Source: Prevotella sp. (GTDB lineage Bacteria; Bacteroidota; Bacteroidia; Bacteroidales; Bacteroidaceae). From it: a stretch of DNA of 36,698 nucleotides. Below, in pieces: positions 30,501-36,698 of the stretch. The DNA lies in the NCBI GenBank assembly GCA_017964785.1, contig JAGCRH010000018.1, forward strand, positions 1 through 36,698. The letters are read 5' to 3'. The notes beneath the pieces are model-generated. The model did no database searches, had not been told where the DNA came from, and saw nothing but the letters and a program-made list of their open reading frames with translations. The translations under genes and the position numbers were made by a program. Every line of letters begins with the position of its first letter. The stretch's first letter is position 1.

Positions 30501-31438
30501 TTGACATCATACGATACACGGCAGATAGGGCTGACGAATGGAACCGGTTCGTGGCACAGTCGAAGAATGGCACGTTCCTCTTCGATCGCGGCTATATGGA
30601 CTACCACGCCGACCGCTTCGAGGACTGCTCGCTGATGTTCTTCCGCGACGGCAGACTCTTTGCTTTGCTGCCGGCGAATAGGGATGGTGACATACTTTAC
30701 TCGCACCGCGGGCTGACATATGGCGGCTTGGTGATGGATGCGAAGACGACGACGGCCGCCGTGCGCGACCTCTTTCGCGAACTCTGTGACTATCTGCGCG
30801 CCGAGTGTCTGCGCCGCGTGGTGTATAAGCCTGTGGCCTGGCCGTACGCCGTATTACCCTCCGCTGAGGATCAGTACGCGTTGGTGAACGTCTGCCGCGC
30901 AAAAATCATTCAACGCGACGTGGCGAGCGTCGTGGTTCTCGCCGACCGTCTGCCGCTGTCAACTCTCCGCAAAAGGGGCATCGCGAAGGCCCGCCGTGCC
31001 GGTGTCACTATCGCCGAGAGCGGGGATTTCGAGACTTACTGGTCGTTACTCGAAGACAGATTACGTGACCGTCATAGTGCACGACCGATTCACTCGCTCG
31101 GTGAGATGACGTTGCTTCGCGAGCGATTTCCTGAGCATATCCGCCTCTTTGCAGCCTTCCTCGACGGACAAATGGTGGGCGGAACGGTGCTCTACATCAC
31201 TGCGACGACGGCGAAGACGCAGTATATTGCTGCTGATGATGCGGGCCTCGCCTGCGGGGCACTCGACTTGTTGTTCGCTGAGTTACTCGACCGCTTCGAC
31301 GCCGAGGGTCGACGGTTCTTTGACTTCGGCACATCGAACATGCCTGGCAGCGACGACCTCCACGACTCGCTTGTCTTCCAAAAGGAGGGCTTTGGTGCAC
31401 GGGCCGTCTGTTATGATACTTATGAGTGGGAACTATGA
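30497..31438 (+). CDS. GNAT/FemAB-like N-acyltransferase, putative sugar N-acetyltransferase
   Basis: 313 aa from GTG 30497, which overlaps the fdtA-like stop (GTGA); a GTG at 30485 is also open. The protein resembles the FemAB-like GNAT group: 'WNRFVAQSKNGTFLFDRGYMDYHADRF' at the start, 'LFALLPANRDGDILYSHRGLTYGGLV', then 'LRKRGIAKARRAGVTIAESGDFETYWSLLEDRL' and 'HIRLFAAFLDGQMVGGTVLY'. It probably acetylates the 3-amino group made by the aminotransferase that follows, in place of the hexapeptide enzyme FdtC/QdtC. This is inferred from gene order. Its stop overlaps the next start (ATGA). Confidence 0.75.
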   Translation: MIDIIRYTADRADEWNRFVAQSKNGTFLFDRGYMDYHADRFEDCSLMFFRDGRLFALLPANRDGDILYSHRGLTYGGLVMDAKTTTAAVRDLFRELCDYLRAECLRRVVYKPVAWPYAVLPSAEDQYALVNVCRAKIIQRDVASVVVLADRLPLSTLRKRGIAKARRAGVTIAESGDFETYWSLLEDRLRDRHSARPIHSLGEMTLLRERFPEHIRLFAAFLDGQMVGGTVLYITATTAKTQYIAADDAGLACGALDLLFAELLDRFDAEGRRFFDFGTSNMPGSDDLHDSLVFQKEGFGARAVCYDTYEWEL

Positions 31439-32526
31439 TAAAGTATTTGGACCTGAAACGTATCAATGCGCCCTATGAACATGCTGCCGACGAAGTGCTC
31501 TGCTCAGGGTGGTATCTGCGGGGCGAGACTACACGCCACTTCGAGCAGCACTATGCCGAATATATAGGAACGAAGCATTGCATCGGCTGTGCCAATGGTC
31601 TTGATGCCCTGACGCTTATCTTACGCGCCTATAAGGAACTGGGCATCATCCATGAGGGAGACGAGGTCATCGTGCCTGCTAATACATATATCGCCTCCAT
31701 CCTCGCCGTCACTGAGAACCGACTTACGCCTGTCCTTGTTGAGCCAGATATCAATACACTGCAAATTGATGATACACTCATCGAACAGGCCATCACGCTG
31801 CGCACTCGTGCCATAATGATTGTCCACCTCTATGGACGCTGTGCCTATACAGATCGCATCGGTGAGATCTGCCAGCGGCACGGCATGAAATTGATTGAGG
31901 ACAATGCACAGGCCCACGGCTGCATGTTCGCAACACAATTACACACCGGTGCTTTGGGCGATGCTGCGGGACACAGTTTCTATCCCACGAAAAATCTTGG
32001 CGCCTTTGGTGATGCTGGTGCCGTGACGACCGACGATGATGAACTGGCGGAGGTCGTCCGCGCGTTGGGTAATTATGGTTCGGCCGAGAAGTATATCTTC
32101 GAGCGCATAGGCCGAAACTCGCGCATCGATGAACTGCAGGCCGCGATTCTCGACGCGAAACTCGCGCACCTCGATGCTGACAACGCCCGCCGCAAGGCCA
32201 TCGCCACTACATATATCAATCAGGTGAAGAATCCACTCATCCGCCTGCCGCGCCCGAGCGATGGACGTGACTCAGTGTGGCACATCTTTCCCGTACTTTG
32301 TTCGCGTCGCGACGAACTGCAGCAGTATCTCCGCGACCACGGTGTAGAGACGCAGATTCATTATCCCATCCCGCCCCACAAACAGAAGTGCTATGCCGAT
32401 TGGAATAGCCTCTCCCTACCCATTACCGAACAGATACATGCGCAGGAACTCTCCATACCCTGCCATCCTGCCATGACACTAAAAGAGGCCAGCATCGTCG
32501 CCGACCTTCTCAATCTGTTCCAATAA
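31435..32526 (+). CDS. DegT/DnrJ/EryC1-type sugar aminotransferase (FdtB/QdtB-like)
   Basis: 363 aa from ATG 31435; the frame is open from 31426, but the ATGA overlap is preferred. This PLP aminotransferase has 'LDLKRINAPYEHAADEVLCSGWYLRG', 'CIGCANGLDALTLILRA', 'NAQAHGC' and the PLP lysine Lys186 in 'SFYPTKNLGAFGDAGAV', then 'NSRIDELQAAIL' and 'HYPIPPHKQ'. With the FdtA-like isomerase it should turn the 3-keto sugar into dTDP-3-amino-3,6-dideoxyhexose for O-antigen, capsule or protein glycans. It is the last gene of the series and is followed by the 42-bp palindromic array. Confidence 0.9.
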   Translation: MIKYLDLKRINAPYEHAADEVLCSGWYLRGETTRHFEQHYAEYIGTKHCIGCANGLDALTLILRAYKELGIIHEGDEVIVPANTYIASILAVTENRLTPVLVEPDINTLQIDDTLIEQAITLRTRAIMIVHLYGRCAYTDRIGEICQRHGMKLIEDNAQAHGCMFATQLHTGALGDAAGHSFYPTKNLGAFGDAGAVTTDDDELAEVVRALGNYGSAEKYIFERIGRNSRIDELQAAILDAKLAHLDADNARRKAIATTYINQVKNPLIRLPRPSDGRDSVWHIFPVLCSRRDELQQYLRDHGVETQIHYPIPPHKQKCYADWNSLSLPITEQIHAQELSIPCHPAMTLKEASIVADLLNLFQ

Positions 32527-32531
32527 TCCAT

Positions 32532-32706
32532 TGCCGGAACAGGCTTTTTTCATCCAATCCTTCGTTTCGGCATCGCCGAAACGGCTCTTTTTGTCCATTT
32601 TCCCGTTCCGGCATCGCCGAATCGCGACTTTCACCGTGATTTTAATATTTCGGTGCCGCCGAAACGTAATTTTTAATGTGGTTTTCGCATTCCGGTGTCA
32701 CCGGAA
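32532..32706. repeat. Tandem array of palindromes, 41-42-bp period
   Basis: Four palindromes have centres at about 32573, 32614, 32656 and 32698, plus a half unit at 32532-32539. The best ones are CGTTTCGGC-ATC-GCCGAAACG (32563-32583), TTTCGG-TGCCG-CCGAAA (32648-32664) and TTCCGG-TGTCA-CCGGAA (32690-32706). The spacers of about 22 bases are T-rich. The array lies between two convergent gene sets, where it could end transcription from both sides. It codes a degenerate 14-aa repeat in one frame, which is probably incidental. Confidence 0.85.
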
Positions 32707-32746
32707 CCGCGCTGGCGAAGGTCTCGGGTCGTCTCTGTAATTCGAC

Positions 32747-33349
32747 TCATACAACTAACTCCGGCAGCAGGAGGATAGTTGCGCTGCGGGCGGCCTGCGC
32801 GCCCATCACCAGCACCTGCGCGATGTCGGCGGTCTTCGACGGGCCGCTGATGAACACGCCGTAGCCGTCGTATTCCTTGTCGAACTCAATTCGTTTGTAC
32901 GCCTCGTGCATGTTGTTCACGATCTGCGACTTTGGCAGCAGGATCACAAGGTTCTTTGAAATGAACATCACGGCCTTCTCCTTCATCCTCTGCGGAATCC
33001 AGACGCAGGCGTTCTCGGCCACGCCGAACATGCCACGGATGATGCCTACGTCGGTACCATTCAGGTCGCGGGCGCGGCCCACCATGTCGGGGTTGCGTGT
33101 GGCGATTGTCACTTCGGGCAGGTTTGAGGCTATCTCCTTGGCATTGGGGTACATCTCGCGGACGAGGGCGTTGATGTCCTGGCCTTCTTTCACTTCTATC
33201 ACGTGGCCGCCCACGCTCTCGGTCATCTTGATAAACTGCACCAGCGGGTCATTGTAGGTGATGGCTGCGATGTCGCTCAGGTCGGGCATATCGTACTTCT
33301 CCCGCACGTTCGCCCTATACCTTTTTAATAAATCTTCCTTGTTGCTCAT
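32747..33349 (-). CDS. lutC: Lactate utilisation protein LutC
   Basis: 200 aa LUD-domain protein (also named LldG or YkgG). The recognisable parts are 'VTIATRNPDMVGRARDLNGTDVGIIRGMFGVAENACVWI', 'VMFISKNLVILLPKSQIVNNMHEAYKRI' and 'YGVFISGPSKTADIAQVLVMGAQAARSATILLL'. With LutA and LutB it forms a complex oxidising L-lactate to pyruvate in the cytoplasm. It overlaps lutB by 4 bases (ATGA). Confidence 0.94.
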   Translation of the reverse strand: MSNKEDLLKRYRANVREKYDMPDLSDIAAITYNDPLVQFIKMTESVGGHVIEVKEGQDINALVREMYPNAKEIASNLPEVTIATRNPDMVGRARDLNGTDVGIIRGMFGVAENACVWIPQRMKEKAVMFISKNLVILLPKSQIVNNMHEAYKRIEFDKEYDGYGVFISGPSKTADIAQVLVMGAQAARSATILLLPELVV

Positions 33350-34713
33350 TTCTCTAAGTCTTTAATCAGTTTGTGGAATGGTTTCTTTGGGAATTCCATC
33401 ATCTTGTGACCCTCGGCCCAGGGGTCCAAACCGCAATTCATGAGTGGCGAGGGGATGATGTTCGCCCAGTGGACCAGTGCTGTACCGAGGTTGTAGATGC
33501 CCTCGCTGCCGTAGACTATGCTCATGCCCTTACACATCAGTTTCTTCTGCGGGTTAGCCGTGCCAAAGTCATCGAGTTGCTGGCGCCATTGATATATTTG
33601 GTCGCCGAGGTTCACCTTGACGGGACAGACGGTCTGGCATGACAGGCAGAGCGTGCAAGCAGAGACGTTGCCGGAGTGAGCCTGTTTGTCGCGCAGCATG
33701 CCGAGGTTGATGCCGATGGGACCGGGGATGAAGTAACTATACGAGTAGCCGCCGCTGCGCCGATAGACGGGACAGGTGTTCATGCATGAACCGCAGCGGA
33801 TGCATTTCAGCGCCTCCCAATGCTCAGGATTGCCGATCCATTCGCTTCGTCCGTTATCCACGAGCACGATATGCATGGGGTGTGCCGTCGGACGGGCCTT
33901 GCGGAAGTGGGAGGTAAAAGTTGTTGTCGGTTGCCCTGTTCCCGCGCGGCAGAGCATGCGCTGGAATACGGCCAAGCAGTCGTAATTGGGGATAATCTTT
34001 TCTAAGCCGATGGCGGCGATGTGTAACTTCGGACAACTCGTGCTCATGTCGGCGTTACCCTCGTTGGTGCAGACCACAATGTCGCCTGTCTCAGCAATAC
34101 CGAAATTTCCGCCCGTCATCCCAGCATCTGCCGTCAGGAACTCGTTGCGGAGGCTCAGTCGTGCCACGTAAGTCAGATAGGTAGGATCGTGGTTGCCCTT
34201 CTCGCTGCCGAGTTTCTCCTCGAATAGTTCGCCCACGTCATCGTGGTTCAGGTGGATGGCTGGCATCACGATGTGACTGGGCTTCTGACCTTTCAACTGG
34301 ATGATGCGCTCGCCGAGGTCGGTTTCTACAACCTCAATGCCGTGGGCTTCGAGATAGGGATTCATCTCGCATTCCTCCGTTAGCATTGACTTCGACTTCA
34401 CCATCTTCTTCACATTGTGGTTTTTCAGGATGCCGTAGACGATTTCATTGAACTCGTTGGCATCCTTTGCCCAGTGAACGATACAGCCGTTCTTCTCGGC
34501 ATTGGTGGCAAATTGGTCGAGGTATTCGTCGAGGTGGGTGATGGTGTGGCGCTTGATAGCGCTTGCTTTCTCACGCAACTGCTCCCACTCGTCGAGCCCG
34601 TATGCCATATTGTCACGCTTCGATCTGACGGCCCAGAACGTGGCGTCGTGCCACTTGGCATAGGTCTGGTTCTTCAAGAACTCTTTCGCTGCTTTACTAT
34701 GTCCTGTACTCAT
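33346..34713 (-). CDS. lutB: Lactate utilisation iron-sulfur protein LutB
   Basis: 455 aa. An N-terminal LUD domain (about 60-290) contains 'KMVKSKSMLTEECEMNPYLEAHGIEVVETDLGERIIQL' and 'DAGMTGGNFGIAETGDIVVCTNEGN'. Two 4Fe-4S motifs follow: 'CIRCGSCMNTCPVYRR' and 'CTLCLSCQTVCPVKVNLGDQIY'. It passes electrons from lactate oxidation towards quinones. It overlaps both lutA and lutC by 4 bases, so the operon is tightly coupled. Confidence 0.95.
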   Translation of the reverse strand: MSTGHSKAAKEFLKNQTYAKWHDATFWAVRSKRDNMAYGLDEWEQLREKASAIKRHTITHLDEYLDQFATNAEKNGCIVHWAKDANEFNEIVYGILKNHNVKKMVKSKSMLTEECEMNPYLEAHGIEVVETDLGERIIQLKGQKPSHIVMPAIHLNHDDVGELFEEKLGSEKGNHDPTYLTYVARLSLRNEFLTADAGMTGGNFGIAETGDIVVCTNEGNADMSTSCPKLHIAAIGLEKIIPNYDCLAVFQRMLCRAGTGQPTTTFTSHFRKARPTAHPMHIVLVDNGRSEWIGNPEHWEALKCIRCGSCMNTCPVYRRSGGYSYSYFIPGPIGINLGMLRDKQAHSGNVSACTLCLSCQTVCPVKVNLGDQIYQWRQQLDDFGTANPQKKLMCKGMSIVYGSEGIYNLGTALVHWANIIPSPLMNCGLDPWAEGHKMMEFPKKPFHKLIKDLEK

Positions 34714-35447
34714 AATCCTGCTGCTAAAATCTCTACGACATGTTTAAACTCCACATTCAGGCCTTGCTTCTTGGCAATGCCCGCCATATGCATCAGACAA
34801 GAACAGTCGGGGCCGGTGATAAACCGCGCACCAGTTTTCATATGCCGCTGAATCTTGTCCAATCCCATCTGAGCACTCACGGCGGTCTCCTCGACGGAGA
34901 ACATGCCGCCGAAACCGCAACACTCATCGAGGCGTTCAGGCTCTAACACCTGGATACCCTCCACTAAGTTTAACAAGTCCTTGATTTTGTTGAATGGTGT
35001 CACATGCTCCTCGCTGGACGAACTCAGCCCCAACTCTCTCACACCGTGACAGGAGTTGTGCAGGCTCACCTTGTGGGGAAATGTGCCGAGCGGATGGTCA
35101 ACTTTCACCACATCGTGCAGGAACTCCACCACGTCCATGATCTTACCGGAGGTTACGCACTCATGCTTGCCTTCCAACAGACGGGGATAGTTGATCTTGA
35201 TGAATGCCGTACAACTCACAGAGGGGGCTACTACATAATCAAACTCCTTGAACTTATCTTCAAACTTCTCTGCCAAGGGGATGGCTTGCTTCTCAAAGCC
35301 GGCATTAGCCATCGGCTGTCCGCAGCATGTCTGGTTTATCGGATAGGTCACGTCGAGCCCCAGATGTTTAAGCAATTTGTAGGTGGCTACACCCACCTGG
35401 GGATATACCACGTCTACATAACAAGGAATAAATAGTCCAATCTTCAT
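34710..35447 (-). CDS. lutA: Lactate utilisation protein LutA (CCG-domain)
   Basis: 245 aa. Two cysteine-rich CCG domains: 'NQTCCGQPMANAGF' near residues 38-51 and 'ERLDECCGFGGMFSVEE' near 171-187, with 'SLHNSCHGVRELGL' between them. This is the first gene of the lutABC operon. It binds Fe-S clusters and forms the lactate dehydrogenase complex with LutB and LutC. The only promoter-like element seen is at 35494-35501. Confidence 0.95.
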   Translation of the reverse strand: MKIGLFIPCYVDVVYPQVGVATYKLLKHLGLDVTYPINQTCCGQPMANAGFEKQAIPLAEKFEDKFKEFDYVVAPSVSCTAFIKINYPRLLEGKHECVTSGKIMDVVEFLHDVVKVDHPLGTFPHKVSLHNSCHGVRELGLSSSSEEHVTPFNKIKDLLNLVEGIQVLEPERLDECCGFGGMFSVEETAVSAQMGLDKIQRHMKTGARFITGPDCSCLMHMAGIAKKQGLNVEFKHVVEILAAGL

Positions 35448-35493
35448 TGCTTTGTTCGTATATTATTATTGCTTTTTTAGTTATTCATGGGTA

Positions 35494-35501
35494 CAAATAT
35501 A
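35494..35501 (-). promoter_or_regulatory. -7 element of the lutABC operon
   Basis: TATATTTG on the minus strand, 46 bases before the lutA start; no -33 TTTG at the usual distance. The 55 bases beyond are strongly AT-rich. Confidence 0.5.
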
Positions 35502-35575
35502 GTGAAAATAATCCAAAAATAATAATAATATAGTATTTTGTGCCGTGTTTTTATGTTTTATTAAAACTAAATGCT

Positions 35576-35583
35576 TACCTTTG
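35576..35583 (+). promoter_or_regulatory. -7 element of the Bax inhibitor-1 gene
   Basis: TACCTTTG, 49 bases before the ATG at 35633. The -33 region is only approximate. Confidence 0.55.
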
Positions 35584-35632
35584 TGGCACATTATTTGTAG
35601 ATAACTCAGTGTAAAACCAAATATTAGTAAAA

Positions 35633-36361
35633 ATGGATTATAACAAAGAACTGAATTTTGGATCGACGATGACACGGGATCGTGAACTCTCGATGTCGGA
35701 GGCCTTTCCTATCTTAATGCGAAAAGTGTATGTATGGATGTCACTCGCACTGGCCATTACGGGCATCACGGCCTATGGCGTTGCCAATAGTCCTGGTGTC
35801 ATGTCGGCTATCTATAGCAATCAGATTGTCTTCTGGGGATTGATCATCGCCGAGTTGGCTCTGGTGTTTGTCATCAGTGGTGCCATCAACCGTCTTTCCT
35901 TAACGACGGCCACCCTGCTGTTTGTGCTCTATTCTGTCATCAATGGTGTGGTACTTTCGTCCATCTTCTTGATCTACACGATGACATCCATCGCCAGTGT
36001 GTTCTTTATCACTGCGGGTACGTTTGCTGTCATGGCATTCATCGGCTATACCACGAAGACCGACCTGACATCAATGGGTAAGATCCTGATGATGGTTATC
36101 ATCGGTCTGATCATCGCGTCTTTGGTCAATGTGTTCTTGGTAAAGAGTTCTGGCTTCGACCTGATTATCAGTTATGTTGGTGTGCTGATCTTTGTGGGTC
36201 TGACGGCTTACGACTCTCAGAAAATCAAGAATATGTTGCAGATGGCACCTGATGCTGGCGAGGCCGCCCAAAAACTCGCCTTGGTGGGTGCACTCTCGCT
36301 TTACCTTGACTTCATCAACCTCTTCATTTATCTGCTCCGCATCTTGGGTCGGAGAGAGTAA
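35633..36361 (+). CDS. Bax inhibitor-1/YccA family membrane protein
   Basis: 242 aa with seven membrane helices. After a polar N-terminus comes 'AFPILMRKVYVWMSLALAITGITAYGV'. Later motifs are 'VLYSVINGVVLSSIFLIYT', 'FFITAGTFAVMAFIGYTTKTDLTSMGKIL', 'VGVLIFVGLTAYDSQKIKNM' and 'ALSLYLDFINLFIYLLRILGRRE'; the paired Asp residues in the last two are the family's pH-sensitive calcium-leak site. Proteins of this family conduct calcium or regulate membrane proteases. The gene has its own promoter and terminator. Confidence 0.94.
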   Translation: MDYNKELNFGSTMTRDRELSMSEAFPILMRKVYVWMSLALAITGITAYGVANSPGVMSAIYSNQIVFWGLIIAELALVFVISGAINRLSLTTATLLFVLYSVINGVVLSSIFLIYTMTSIASVFFITAGTFAVMAFIGYTTKTDLTSMGKILMMVIIGLIIASLVNVFLVKSSGFDLIISYVGVLIFVGLTAYDSQKIKNMLQMAPDAGEAAQKLALVGALSLYLDFINLFIYLLRILGRRE

Positions 36362-36386
36362 TTTTGAAGGTAAAAAGTAGATAATG

Positions 36387-36421
36387 ACCTATGCCTTATA
36401 TATTATTAATAAGGTATAGGT
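36387..36421 (+). terminator. Terminator of the Bax inhibitor-1 gene
   Basis: 13-bp arms ACCTATGCCTTAT (36387-36399) and ATAAGGTATAGGT (36409-36421), paired with one wobble, are followed by a T-rich stretch. Confidence 0.75.
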
Positions 36422-36481
36422 TGTTATTTTGTCAATAAAGTCGAAAATTTTCGTTAAACAATTAAAAAAGTTGGTTTAAAA

Positions 36482-36513
36482 TTTGGATGGTATTGAAATA
36501 GTTCGTACCTTTG
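36482..36513 (+). promoter_or_regulatory. Strong promoter, probably of an rRNA operon
   Basis: TTTG (36482-36485), 20 bases and TACCTTTG (36506-36513) match the consensus exactly, with an AT-rich, UP-element-like stretch before it. Confidence 0.8.
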
Positions 36514-36523
36514 CATCCGCTTT

Positions 36524-36698
36524 CGCCCATTTTTGTGGGCGTTTAGTGTGAAAGAGAGAGTTCTTTGAGAGATTTACATAGACAGAAGTAGTACAAGAAG
36601 CGAGCGCCTTTATATTATATTAATGTATATTGGTGCTTGGGTAGAAAGAAGACAGACCGTTTCAATTTCTAACTTGATTTAAGGATAGTCGTTCTGAG
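36524..36698 (+). other. Probable 5' leader of an rRNA operon
   Basis: The leader begins with a hairpin CGCCCA-TTTTTG-TGGGCG (36524-36541). AGTTCTTTGAGAGATTT (36559-36575) then resembles the boxA antitermination site of rRNA leaders. No reading frame of note is present. The 16S rRNA gene start (GAGTTTGAT) is not reached; it is expected just after the window. Confidence 0.6.

Noticed and set aside
32532-32706. CRISPR array
   Set aside because: Repeats are degenerate, spacers resemble one another, only about four units exist and no cas genes are nearby.
32531-32740. 69-aa frame with a 14-aa repeat
   Set aside because: The period comes from the 42-bp palindromic array; there is no good start region, and conservation is of the palindromes rather than the residues.
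36524-36698. 16S rRNA gene start
   Set aside because: The conserved 16S 5' sequence is not reached; only leader-like sequence is present.

Overview
The window looks like a chromosome segment of a Bacteroidales bacterium, most probably Prevotella or a close relative. The evidence is the promoters, the lipoproteins and the gene families. Nearly every transcription unit starts with the Bacteroidetes promoter pattern (TTTG or TTG, 19-20 bases, TAnnTTTG). Lipoprotein signals end in SCS-type lipoboxes. There are BACON, BspA-type leucine-rich repeat, dockerin-like and FISUMP-like surface proteins, plus a LutABC operon and Bacteroidetes-type Mrp and TrmB.

Layout. (1) 1-6350: secreted or surface proteins. 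These are a BACON/beta-propeller lipoprotein, an unknown lipoprotein, and three proteins with dockerin-like calcium repeats fused to FISUMP-like, BspA-like and lipocalin-like modules. (2) 6700-13400: accessory region. It holds a truncated ORF6N protein whose gene carries four near-identical palindromes, a highly structured leader RNA before an unknown 428-aa protein, iteron-like repeats, and an operon with a fused primase-polymerase/helicase (BT4734 or VirE_N type plus DUF3987) followed by a phage P5-like lytic protein. A perfect 44-bp inverted repeat containing three 8-bp units lies at 85-128 and again at 12876-12919. (3) 13405-18687, minus strand: a five-gene operon ilvE - DUF975 - trmB - LRR protein - mrp. 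(4) 18855-23782: an outer-membrane protein, exodeoxyribonuclease VII (xseB and a frame-broken xseA), a subtilisin-like protease and small envelope proteins. (5) 23783-32526, plus strand: a long tightly packed run of MATE exporter, cytidylate-kinase-like protein, phosphodiesterase, rfbB, sigma region 4-like protein, purT, acyltransferase and an fdtA/GNAT/fdtB-like set. The last group with rfbB suggests synthesis of a dTDP-3-acylamino-3,6-dideoxyhexose for surface glycans. (6) 32747-35447, minus strand: lutABC for lactate oxidation. (7) 35633-36361: a Bax inhibitor-1 family protein, then a strong promoter and leader that probably belong to an rRNA operon starting just beyond the window.

The most unusual theme is short tandem repeats at gene edges and inside genes, with periods of 7, 8, 9, 10, 18 and about 42 bp. 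Four 7-bp arrays lie in or next to xseA. Three have four copies. The fourth has three copies, and exactly this puts xseA out of frame; one more unit would restore it. Other distinctive features are the 42-bp palindromic array at 32532-32706, a phosphodiesterase that seems to start with ATT, REP-like GGGGACAG palindromes (one read in frame inside the primase-helicase), and the nested RNA structure at 7388-7506. No tRNA, CRISPR array, transposase or integrase gene was seen.
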